NCBI GenBank assembly: GCA_963580455.1
Contig: OY756961.1
Coordinates: forward strand, 10,335,001-10,399,000
Direction: 5' to 3'
Source: Euonymus europaeus
Taxonomy: Eukaryota; Streptophyta; Magnoliopsida; Celastrales; Celastraceae
Length of the DNA stretch: 64,000 nucleotides
Shown: in pieces, positions 38,440-49,856 of the stretch
Layout: the number at the start of each line of letters is the position of its first letter
How positions within the stretch are numbered: position 1 is the first letter of the stretch
Notes under the pieces: model-generated
Databases searched by the model: none
Seen by the model: the letters and a program-made list of their open reading frames with translations, nothing else
What the model was told of the DNA's origin: nothing
Program-made: the position numbers and the translations under genes

Positions 38440-39080
38440 TGTGATAAATGGATAAAACCGTTAAAAGCTCCTCCGTAGAGAGAGTTGAGCAACTTCGGAC
38501 TATCGAAGTTGCTCGGTGTACACTTTTTAATGTTCTTCTATGTCAAATTTTATGAGTATAAGCTTCCAAGATTATTTCGATGGCAAAAGACCAACTTTCA
38601 ATGACAAATGGGCAAAACCGTTAAAAGCTCCAAATAGAGAAGGTTAGCAACTTCGGACAATCAAAGTTACTCGGTGTACACTTTTTATTGTTCTTTTATG
38701 TTAAATTTTACCAAAATGAGCTTCCAGGCTTATTTCGATGCCAAAACACCAACTTTCTCTGACAAATGGAAAAAACCGTTAAAAGCTCCTCCATAGAGAG
38801 AGTTGAGCAACTTCGGACAATCAAAGTTGCTCGGTTTACACTTTTTATTGTTCTTCTATGTGAAATTTTACGAAAATTAGCTACCAGGATTTATTTCGAT
38901 TCCAAAACACCAACATTCTATGACAAATGGAGAAAACTCTTAAAAGCTCCTTTATAGAGAGAGTTGACCAATTTTGGACCATCGAAGATGCTCGGTGTGC
39001 ATGTTTTATTGTTCTTCTAAGTCAAATTTTATGAGTATAAGCTTCCAAGATTATTTCAATGCCAAAACAACAACTTTCTA
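38440..39080 (+). repeat. 639-bp (4-monomer) tandem duplication, copy 1
   Basis: Markers spaced 639 bp: ATGGAAAAAACCG (38,767 and 39,406), GGTTTACACTTTTTATTG, GAAAATTAGCTACC and ATGGAGAAAACTCTTAAAAG with GGTGTGCATG. This copy has a one-base insertion in GGATTTATTTCG (38,886). Outer edges are approximate. Confidence 0.8.
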
Positions 39081-39720
39081 TGACAAATAGGCAAAACCGT
39101 TAAAAGCTCCTCCATAGAGAGAGTTGAGCAACTTCGGACCATCAAAGTTGCTCGGTGTACACTTTTTAATGTTCTTCTATGTCAAATTTTATGAGTATAA
39201 GCTTCCAAGATTATTTCGATGGCAAAAGACCAACTTTCAATGACAAATGGGCAAAACCGTTAAAAGCTCCAAATAGAGAGAGTTAGCAACTTCGGACAAT
39301 CAAAGTTACTCGGTGTACACTTTTTATTGTTCTTTTATGTTAAATTTTACCAAAATGAGCTTCCAGGCTTATTTCGATGCCAAAACACCAACTTTCTCTG
39401 ACAAATGGAAAAAACCGTTAAAAGCTCCTCCATAGAGAGAGTTGAGCAACTTCGGACAATCAAAGTTGCTCGGTTTACACTTTTTATTGTTCTTCTATGT
39501 GAAATTTTACGAAAATTAGCTACCAGGATTATTTCGATGCCAAAACACCAACATTCTATGACAAATGGAGAAAACTCTTAAAAGCTCCTTTATAGAGAGA
39601 GTTGACCAATTTCGGACCATCGAAGATGCTCGGTGTGCATGTTTTATTGTTCTTCTAAGTCAAATTTTATGAGTATAAGCTTCCAAGATTATTTCAATGC
39701 CAAAATAGCAACTTTCTATG
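39081..39720 (+). repeat. 639-bp (4-monomer) tandem duplication, copy 2
   Basis: Second copy of the four-monomer block. It runs into the dimer array that begins near 39,761. The two copies differ at scattered sites such as AGAGAAGGTTAGC against AGAGAGAGTTAGC. Confidence 0.8.
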
Positions 39721-39760
39721 ACAAATGGACAAAACCGTCAAAAGCTCCTCCATAGAGAGA

Positions 39761-40080
39761 GTTGAGCAACTTCGGACCATCAAAGTTGCTCGGTATACAC
39801 CTTTTAATGTTCTTCTATGTCAAATTTTATGAGTATAAGCTTCCTAGATTATTTCGATGAAAAAACACTAACTTTCTATGACAAATGGACAAAGCCGTTA
39901 AAATCACGTCTATAGAGAAAGTTGAGCAACTTCGGACAATCGAAGTTGCTCGGTGTACACTTTTTATTGCTTTTTTATGTCAAATTTTACGTGTATAGGC
40001 TTCCAAGATTATTTCGATGCCAAAACACCAACTTTCAATGACAAATGGACAAAACCGTTAAAAGCTCCTCCATAGAGAGA
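39761..40080 (+). repeat. 320-bp dimer HOR, unit 1 of 3
   Basis: Two monomers: one with TATAAGCTTCCTAG, GATGAAAAAACAC and AATCACGTCTATAG, then one with TTATTGCTTTTTTATG and GTGTATAGGCTTCC. The pair repeats at exactly 320 bp. The perfect dyad lies at the junction between the two. Confidence 0.92.
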
Positions 40081-40400
40081 GTTGAGCAACTTCGGACCAT
40101 CAAAGTTGCTCGGTATAAACCTTTTAATGTTCTTCTATGTCAAATTTTATGAGTATAAGCCTCCTAGATTATTTCGATGAAAAAACACTAACTTTCTATG
40201 ACAAATAGACAAAGCCGTTAAAATCACGTCTATAGAGAAAGTTGAGCAACTTCGGACAATCGAAGTTGCTCGGTGTACACTTTTTATTGCTTTTTTATGT
40301 CAAATTTTACGTGTATAGGCTTCCAAGATTATTTCGATGCCAAAACACCAACTTTCAGTGACAAATGGACAAAACCGTTAAAAGCTCCTCCATAGAGAGA
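40081..40400 (+). repeat. 320-bp dimer HOR, unit 2 of 3
   Basis: Second dimer, differing from unit 1 at a few sites, for example GGTATAAACC for GGTATACACC, AAGCCTCCTAG for AAGCTTCCTAG, and CAAATAGACAAAG for CAAATGGACAAAG. Confidence 0.92.
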
Positions 40401-40670
40401 GTTGAGCAACTTCGGACCATCAAAGTTGCTCGGTATACACCTTTTAATGTTCTTCTATGTCAAATTTTATGAGTATAAGCTTCATAGATTATTTCGATGA
40501 AAAAACACTAACTTTCTATGACAAATGGACAAAGCCGTTAAAATCACGTCTATAGAGAAAGTTGAGCAACTTCGGACAATCGAAGTTGCTCGGTGTACAC
40601 TTTTTATTGCTTTTTTATGTCAAATTTTACGTGTATAGGCTTCCAAGATTATTTCGATGCCAAAACACCA
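40401..40670 (+). repeat. 320-bp dimer HOR, unit 3 (incomplete)
   Basis: Third copy. It follows the dimer until about 40,670 and then switches to a CTTTCTATGATAAATGG monomer instead of CTTTCAATGACAAATGG. Confidence 0.88.
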
Positions 40671-42619
40671 ACTTTCTATGATAAATGGATAAAACCGTTA
40701 AAAGCTCCTCCATAGAGAGAGTTGAGCAACTTCGGACTATCAAAGTTGCTCGGTGTACACTTTTTAATGTTCTTCTATGTCAAATTTTATGAGTATAAGC
40801 TTCCAAGATTATTTCGATGGCAAAAGACCAACTTTCAATGACAAATGGTCAAAACCGTTAAAAGCTCTAAATAGAGAAGGTTAGCAACTTCCGACAATCA
40901 AAGTTACTCGGTGTACACTTTTTATTGTTCTTTTATGTTAAATTTTACGAAAATGAGCTTCCAGGCTTATTTCGATGCCAAAACACCAACTTTCTCTGAC
41001 AAATGGACAAAACCGTTAAAAGCTCCTCCATAGAGAGAGTTGAGCAACTTCGGACAATCAAAGTTGCTCGGTGTACACTTTTTATTGTTCTTCTATGTGA
41101 AATTTTACAAAAATTAGCTACCAGGATTATTTCGATGCCAAAACACCAACATTCTATGACAAATGGAGAAAACTGTTAAAAGCTCCTTCATAGAGAGAGT
41201 TGACCAATTTCGGAACATCAAAGATGATCGGTGTACATGTTTTATTGTTCTTCTAAGTCAAATTTTATGAGTATAAGCTTCCAAGATTATTTCAATGCCA
41301 AAATACCAACTTTCTATGACAAATGGACAAAACCGTTAAAAGCTCCTCCATAGAGAGAGTTGAGCAACTTCGGACCATCAAAGTTGCTCGGTATACACCT
41401 TTTCATGTTCTTCTATGTCAAATTTTATGAGTATAAGCTTCCTAGATTATTTCGATGAAAAAATACTAACTTTCTATGACAAATGGACAAAGCCGTTAAA
41501 AGCTCCAAATAGAGAAGGTTAGCAACTTCGGACAATCAAAGATACTCGGTGTACACTTTTTATTGTTCTTTTATGTTAAATTTTACGAAAATGAGCTTCC
41601 AGAATTATTTCGATGCCAAAACACCAACTTTCTATGACAAATGGACAAAATCGTTAAAAGCTCCTCCATAGAGAGAGTTGAGCAACTTCGGACAATCAAA
41701 GTTGCCCGGTGTACACTTTTTATTATTCTTTTATGTTAAATTTTACGAAAATGAGCTTCCAGAATTATTTCGATGCCAAAACACCAACTTTCTATGACAA
41801 ATGGACAAAATCGTTAAAAGCTCCTCCATAGAGAGAGTTGAGCAACTTCGGACAATCAAAGTTGCTCGGTGTACACTTTTTATTGTTCTTCTATGTTAAA
41901 TTTTACGAAAATGAGCTTCTAGGATTATTTCGATGCCAAAACACCAACTTTCTATGATAAATGGATAAAATCTATAAAAGCTCCTCCATAGAGAGAGTTG
42001 AGCAACTTCGGACTATCAAAGTTGCTCGGTGTACACTTTTTAATGTTCTTCTATGTCAAATTTTATGAGTATAAGCTTTTAAGATTATTTCGATGGCAAA
42101 AGACCAAATTTCAATGACAAATGGGCAAAACCGTTAAAAGCTCCAAATAGAGAGAGTTAGCAACTTCGGACAATCTAAGTTACTCGGTGTACACTTTTTA
42201 TTGTTCTTTTATGTTAAATTTTACGAAAATGAGCTTCCAGGATTATTTCGATGCCAAAACACCAACTTTCTCTGACAAATGGACAAAACCGTTAAAAGCT
42301 CCTCCATAGAGAGAGTTGAGCAACTACGGACAATCAAAGTTGCTCGGTGTACACTTTTTATTGTTCTTCTAAGTGAAATTTTACGAAAATTAGCTACCAG
42401 GATTATTTCGATGCCAAAACACCAACATTCTATGACAAATGGAGAAAACTGTTAAAACCTCCTTCATAGAGAGAGTTGACCAATTTCGGACCATCGAAGA
42501 TGCTCGGTGTGCATGTTTTATTGTTCTTCTAAGTCAAATTTTATGAGTATAAGCTTCCAAGATTATTTCAATGCCAAAACAACAACTTTCTATGACAAAT
42601 GGGCAAAACCGTTAAAAGC

Positions 42620-43735
42620 TCCTCCATAGAGAGAGTTGAGCAACTTCGGACCATCAAACTTGCTCGGTGTACACCTTTTAATGTTCTTCTATGTCAAATT
42701 TTATGAGTATAAGCTTCCTAGATTATTTCGATGAGAAACCACTAACTTTCTATGATAAATGGACAAAGCCGTTAAAATCACGTCTATAGAGAAAGTTGAG
42801 CAACTTCGGAGAATCAAAGTTGCTCGGTGTACACTTTTTATTGCTTTTTTATGTCAAATTTTACGTGTATAGGCTTCCAAGATTATTTCGATGCCAAAAC
42901 ACCAACTTTCAATGACAAATGGACAAAACCGCTAAAAGCTCCTCCATAGATAGAGTTGAGCAACTTCCGACAATCAAAGTTTCTCGGTGTACACTTTTTA
43001 TTGTTCTTTTATGTTAAATTTTACGAAAATGAGCTTCCAGAATTATTTCGATGCCAAAACACCAACTTTCTATGACAAATGGACAAAATCGTTAAAAGCT
43101 CCTCCATAGAGAGAGTAGAGCAACATCGGACAATCAAAGTTGCTCGGTGTACACTTTTTATTGCTCTTCTATGTTAAATTTTATGAAAATGAGCTTCCAG
43201 GATTATTTCGATGCCAAAACACCAACTTTCTATGATAAATGGATAAAACCGTTAAAAGCTCTTCCACAGAGAGAGTTGTGTAACTTCGGACTATCAAAAA
43301 TGCTCGGTGTACACTTTTTAATGTTCTTCTATGTCAAATTTTATGAGTATAAGCTTCCAAGATTATTTCGATGGCAAAAGACCAACTTTCAATGACAAAT
43401 GGGCAAAACCGTTAAAAGCTCCAAATAGAGAGAGTTAGCAACTTCGGACAATCAAAGTTACTCGGTGTACACTTTTTATTGTTCTTTTATGTTAAATTTT
43501 ACGAAAATGAGCTTCCAGAATTATTTCGATGCCAAAACACCAACTTTCTATGACAAATGGACAAAATCGTTAAAAGCTCCTCCATAGAGAGAGTTGAGCA
43601 ACTTTGGACAATCAAAGTTGCTCGGTGTACACTTTTTATTGTTCTTCTATGTTAAATTTTACGAAAATGAGCTTCTAGGATTATTTGGATGCCAAAACAC
43701 CAACTTTCTATGATAAATGGATAAAATCTATAAAA
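42620..43735 (+). repeat. 1,118-bp (7-monomer) tandem duplication, copy 1
   Basis: ACCATCAAACTTGCTC occurs at 42,650 and 43,768, GATGAGAAACCAC and a TTGCTCTTCTATG monomer likewise, all 1,118 bp apart. The match holds from about 42,620 to 43,518. Confidence 0.88.
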
Positions 43736-44635
43736 GCTCCTCCATAGAGAGAGTTGAGCAACTTCGGACCATCAAACTTGCTCGGTGTACACCTTTTAAT
43801 GTTCTTCTATGTCAAATTTTATGAGTATAAGCTTCCTAGATTATTTCGATGAGAAACCACTAACTTTCTATGATAAATGGACAAAGCCGTTAAAATCACG
43901 TCTATAGAGAAAGTTGAGCAACTTCGGACAATCAAAGTTGCTCGGTGTACACTTTTTATTGCTTTTTTATGTCAAATTTTACGTGTATAGGCTTCCAAGA
44001 TTATTTCGATGCCAAAACACCAACTTTCAATGACAAATGGACAAAACCGCTAAAAGCTCCTCCATAGATAGAGTTGAGCAACTTCCGACAATCAAAGTTT
44101 CTCGGTGTACACTTTTTATTGTTCTTTTATGTTAAATTTTACGAAAATGAGCTTCCAGAATTATTTCGATGCCAAAACACCAACTTTCTATGACAAATGG
44201 ACAAAATCGTTAAAAGCTCCTCCATAGAGAGAGTAGAGCAACATCGGACAATCAAAGTTGCTCGGTGTACACTTTTTATTGCTCTTCTATGTTAAATTTT
44301 ATGAAAATGAGCTTCCAGGATTATTTCGATGCCAAAACACCAACTTTCTATGATAAATGGATAAAACCGTTAAAAGCTCTTCCACAGAGAGAGTTGAGCA
44401 ACTTCGGACTATCAAAAATGCTCGGTGTACACTTTTTAATGTTCTTCTATGTCAAATTTTATGAGTATAAGCTTCCAAGATTATTTCGATGGCAAAAGAC
44501 CAACTTTCAATGACAAATGGGCAAAACCGTTAAAAGCTCCAAATAGAGAGAGTTAGCAACTTCGGACAATCAAAGTTACTCGGTGTACACTTTTTATTGT
44601 TCTTTTATGTTAAATTTTACGAAAATGAGCTTCCA
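43736..44635 (+). repeat. 1,118-bp (7-monomer) tandem duplication, copy 2 (incomplete)
   Basis: Near-identical to 42,620-43,518 and ends near 44,635, where GAGCTTCCAGGCTTATT replaces GAGCTTCCAGAATTATT. Confidence 0.88.
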
Positions 44636-47600
44636 GGCTTATTTCGATGCCAAAACACCAACTTTCTCTGACAAATAGACAAAACCGTTAAAAGCCCTCC
44701 ATAGAGAGAGTTGAGCAACTTCGGACAATCAAAGTTGCTCGGTGTACACTTTTTATTGTTCTTCTATGTGAAATTTTACGAAAACTAGCTACCAGGATTA
44801 TTTCGATGCCAAAACACCAACATTCTATGACAAATGGAGAAAACTGTTAAAAGCTCCTTCATAGAGAGAGTTGACCAATTTCGGATCATCCAAGATGCTC
44901 GGTGTACATGTTTTATTGTTCTTCTAAGTCAAATTTTATGAGTATAAGCTTCCAAGATTATTTCAATGGCAAAATAGAAACTTTCTATGACAAATAGACA
45001 AAACCGTTAAAAGCTCCTCCATAGAGAGAGTTGAGCAACTTCGGACCATCAAAGTTGCTCGGTGTACACCTTTTAATGTTCTTCTATGTCAAATTTTATG
45101 AGTATAAGCTTCTTAGATTATTTCGATGAGAAACCACTAACTTTCTATGATAAATGGACAAAGCCGTTAAAATCACGTCTATAGAGAAAGTTGAGCAACT
45201 TCAGACAATCAAAGTTGCTCGGTGTACACTTTTTATTGCTTTTTTATGTCAAATTTTACGTGTATAGGCTTCCAAGATTATTTCGATGCCAAAACACCAA
45301 CTTTCAATGACAAATGGACAAAACCGCTAAAAGCTCCTCCATAGATAGAGTTGAGCAACTTCGGACAATCAAAGTTGCTCGGTGTACACTTTTTATTGTT
45401 CTTTTATGTTAAATTTTACGAAAATGAGCTTCCAGAATTATTTCGATGCCAAAACACCAACTTTCTATGACAAATGGACAAAATCGTTAAAAGCTCCTCC
45501 ATAGAGAGAGTTGAGCAACTTCGGACAATCAAAGTTGCTCGGTGTACACTTTTTATTGTTCTTCTATGTTTAATTTTACGAAAATGAGCTTCCAGGATTA
45601 TTTCGATGCCAAAACACTAACTTTCTATGACAAATGGACAAAAACGTTTAAAGCTTCTCCATAGAGAGAGTTGAGCAACTTCGGACAATCAATGTTGCTC
45701 GGTGTACACTTTTTATTGTTCTTTTATTTTAAATTTTGCGAAAATGAGATTTCAGAATTATTTCGATGCCAAAACACCAACTTTCTATGACAAATGGACA
45801 AAATCGTTAAAAGCTCCTCCATAGAGAGAGTAGAGAACATCGGACAATCAAAGTTGCTCGGTGTACACTTTTTATTGTTCTTCTATGTTAAATTTTACGA
45901 AAATGAGCTTCCAAGATTATTTCGATGCCAAAACACCAACTTTCTATGATAAATGGATAAAACCGTTAAAAGCTCTTCCATAGAGAGAGTTGAGCAAATT
46001 CGGACTATCAAAGTTGCTCGGTGTCCACTTTTTAATGTTCTTCTATGTCAAATTTTATGAGTATAAGCTTCCAAGATTATTTCGATGGCAAAAGACCAAC
46101 TTTCAATGACAAATGGGCAAAACCGTTAAAAGCTCCAAATAGAGAGAGTTAGCAACTTCGGACAATCAAAGTTACTCGGTGTACACTTTTTATTGTTCTT
46201 TTATGTTAAATTTTACAAAAATGAGCTTCCAGGCTTATTTCGATGCCAAAATACCAACTTTCTCTGACAAATAGACAAAACCATTAAAAGCTCCTCCATA
46301 GAGAGAGTTGAGCAACTTCGGACAATCAAAGTTGCTTGGTGTACCCTTTTTATTGTTCTTCTATGTGAAATTTTACGAAAATTAGCTACCAGGATTATTT
46401 CGATGCCAAAACACCAACATTCTATGACAAATGGAGAAAACTGTTAAAAGCTCCTTCATAGAGAGAGTTGACCAATTTCGGACCATCGAAGATGCTCGGT
46501 GTATATGTTTTATTGTTTTTCTAAGTCAAATTTTATGAGTATAAGCTTCCAAGATTATTTCAATGCCAAAACAACAACTTTCTATGACAAATGGACAAAA
46601 CCGTTAAAAGCTCCTCCATAGAGAGAGTTGAGCAACTTCGGACCATCAAAGTTGCTCGGTGTACACCTTTTAATGTTCTTCTATGTCAAATTTTTTGAGT
46701 ATAAGCTTCCTAGATTATTTCGATGAGAAAACACTAACTTTCTATAATAAATGGACAAAGCCGTTAAAAGCACGTCTATAGAGAAAGTTGAGCAACTTCG
46801 GACAATCAAAGTTGCTCGGTGAACACTTTTTATTGTTTTTTTATGTCAAATTTTACGTGTATAGGCTTCCAAAATTATTTCGATGCCAAAACACCAACTT
46901 TCAATGACAAATGGACAAAACCGCTAAAAGCTCCTCCATAGATAGAGTTGAGCAACTTCGGACAATCAAAGTTGCTCGGTGTACACTTTTTATTGTTCTT
47001 TTATGTTAAATTTTACAAAAATGAGCTTCTAGAATTATTTCGATGCCAAAATACCAACTTTCTATGACAAATGGACAAAATCGTTAAAACCTCCTCCATA
47101 GAGAGAGTTGAGCAACTTCGGACAATCAAAGTTGCTCGGTGTACACTTTTTATTGTTCTTCTATGTTAAATTTTATGAAAATGAGCTTCCAGGATTATTT
47201 CGACGCCAAAACACCAACTTTCTATGACAAATGGACAAAACCGTTTAAAGCTTCTCCACAGAGAGAGTTGAGCAACTTCGGACAATCAAAGTTTTCTCGG
47301 TGTACACTTTTTATTGTTCTTTTATTTTAAATTATGCAAAAATGAGATTTCGGAATTATTTCGATGCCAAAACACCAACTTTTTATGACAAATAGACAAA
47401 ACCGTTAAAAGCTCCTTCATAGAAAGAGTTGAGCAACTTCGGACTATCAATGTTGCTCGGTGTACACTTTTAATTGTTCTTCTATGTTAAATTTTACGAA
47501 AATGAGCTTCCAGGCTTATTTCGATGCCAAAACAGCAACTTTCTATGACAAATGGACAAAACCGTTAAAAGCTCCTCCATAGAGAGAGTTGAGCAACTTC

Positions 47601-49828
47601 GGACAATCAAAGTTGCTCGGTGTACCCTTTATAATGTTCTACTAAGTCAAATTTTACGAGTATAAGCTTCCAAGATTATTTCGATGCCAAAACACCAACT
47701 TTTAATGACAAATGGACAAAACCGTTAAAAGCTCCTCCATAGACAGAGTTGAGCAACGTCGGACCATCAAAGTTGCTCGGTGTACACCATTTAATGTTCA
47801 TCTATGTTAAATTTTACGAGTATAAACTTCCTAGAATATTTCGAATTAAAAACACTAACTTTCTATGATAAATGGACAAAGCTGTTAAATGCACGTCTAT
47901 AGAGAGAGTTCTGCAACTTCGGACAATCGAAGTTGCTCGGTGTACACTTTTTAATGTTCTACTAAGTCAAATTTTACGAGTATAAGCTTCCAAGATTATT
48001 TCGATGCCAAAACACCAACTTTTAATGACAAATGGACAAAACCGTTAAAAGCTCCTCCATAGAGAGAGTTGAACAACGTCGGACCATCAAAGTTGGTCGG
48101 TGTACACCCTTTAATGTTCTTCTATCTTAAATTTTACGAGTATAAGCTTCCTTGATTATTTCGATGAAAAAACACTAACTTTCTATGATAAATGGACAAA
48201 GCTGTTAGAAGCACGTCTATAGAGAGAGTTGAGCAACTTCGGACAATCGAAGTTGCTCGGTCTACACTTTTTAATGTTCTTCTATGTAAAATTTTACGTG
48301 TATGGGCTTCCAATATTATTTTGATGGCAAAACACCAACTTTCAATAGCAAATGGACAAAACCGTTAAAAGCACATCTATAGAGAGAGTTGAGAACTTCG
48401 AACAATCGAAGTTGCTCGGTGTACACTTTTTACTTTTCTTTTATGTTAAATTTTACGTGTATAGGCTTCCAATATTATTTTGATGCCAAAACACCAACTT
48501 TCTATGACAAATAAAAAAAACCTTTAAAAGCTCCTCCATAGATAGAGTTGAGCAACTTCGGACAATCAAAGTTGCTCGGTGTATACTATTTATTGTTCTT
48601 CTATGTTAAATTTTACGAAAATGAGCTTCCAGGATTATTTCTATGCCAAAACACCAACTTTCTATGACAAATGGACAAAACCGTTAAAAGCTACTCCGTA
48701 GAGAGAGTTGAGCAACTTCGGACTATCAAAGTTGCTTGGTATACACTTTTTAATGTTCTTCTATGTCAAATTTTATGAGTATAAGCTTCCAAGATTATTT
48801 CGATGCCAAAAGACCAACATTTTATGACAAATGGAGAAAACTGTTAAAAGCTCCTTCATAGAGAGAGTTGACCAATTTCGGACCATCAAAGATGCTCGGT
48901 GTACACGTTTTATTGTTCTTCTATGTCAAATTTTATGAATATAAGCTTCCAAGATTATTTCGATGCCAAAACAGCAACTTTCTATGACAAATGGACAAAA
49001 CCGTTAAAAGCTCCTCCATGGAGAGAGTTGAGCAACTTCGGACAATCAAAGTTGCTCGGTGTACACTTTATAATGTTCTACTAAGTCAAATTTTACGAGT
49101 ATAAGCTTCCAAGATTATTTCAATGCCAAAACACCAACTTTTAATGGCAAATGGACAAAACCGTTAAAAGCTCCTCCATAGAGAGAGTTGAGCAACGTCG
49201 GACCATCAAAGTTGCTCGGTGTACACCTTTTAATGTTCTTCTATGTTAAATTTTAGAAGTATAAGCTTCCTAGTTTATTTCAAATTAAAAACACTAACTT
49301 TCTATGATAAGTGGACAAAGCTGTTAAATGCACGTCTATAGAGAGGGTTGAGCAACTTCAGACAATCGAAGTTGCTCGGTGTAAACTTTTTAATGTTCTT
49401 TTATGTTAAATTTTACATGTATAGGCTTCCAATATTATTTCGATGCCAAAACACCAACTTTCTATGACAAATAACAAAACCATTAAAAGCTCCTCCATAG
49501 AGAGAGTTGAGCAACTTCGGACAATCGAAGTTGCTCGGTGTACACTTTATAATGTTCTACTAAGTCAAATTTTACGAGTATAAGCTTCCAAGATTATTTC
49601 GATGCCAAAACACCAACTTTTAATGACAAATGGACAAAACCATTAAAAGCTCCTCCATAGAGAGAGTTGAGCAACGTCGGATCATCAAAGTTGGTCGGTG
49701 TACACCCTTTAATGTTCTTCTATGTTAAATTTTACGAGTATAAGCTTCCTTGATTATTTCGATGAAAAAACACTAACTTTCTATGATAAATGGACAAAGC
49801 TGTTAAAAGCACGTCTATAGAGAGAGTT

Positions 49829-49856
49829 GAGCAACTTCGGACAATCGAAGTTGCTC
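49829..49856. other. Perfect 28-bp dyad (distal domain)
   Basis: Arms GAGCAACTTCG and CGAAGTTGCTC around GACAAT. In the last 15 kb the perfect form occurs at more junctions than in the middle of the window. Confidence 0.9.
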
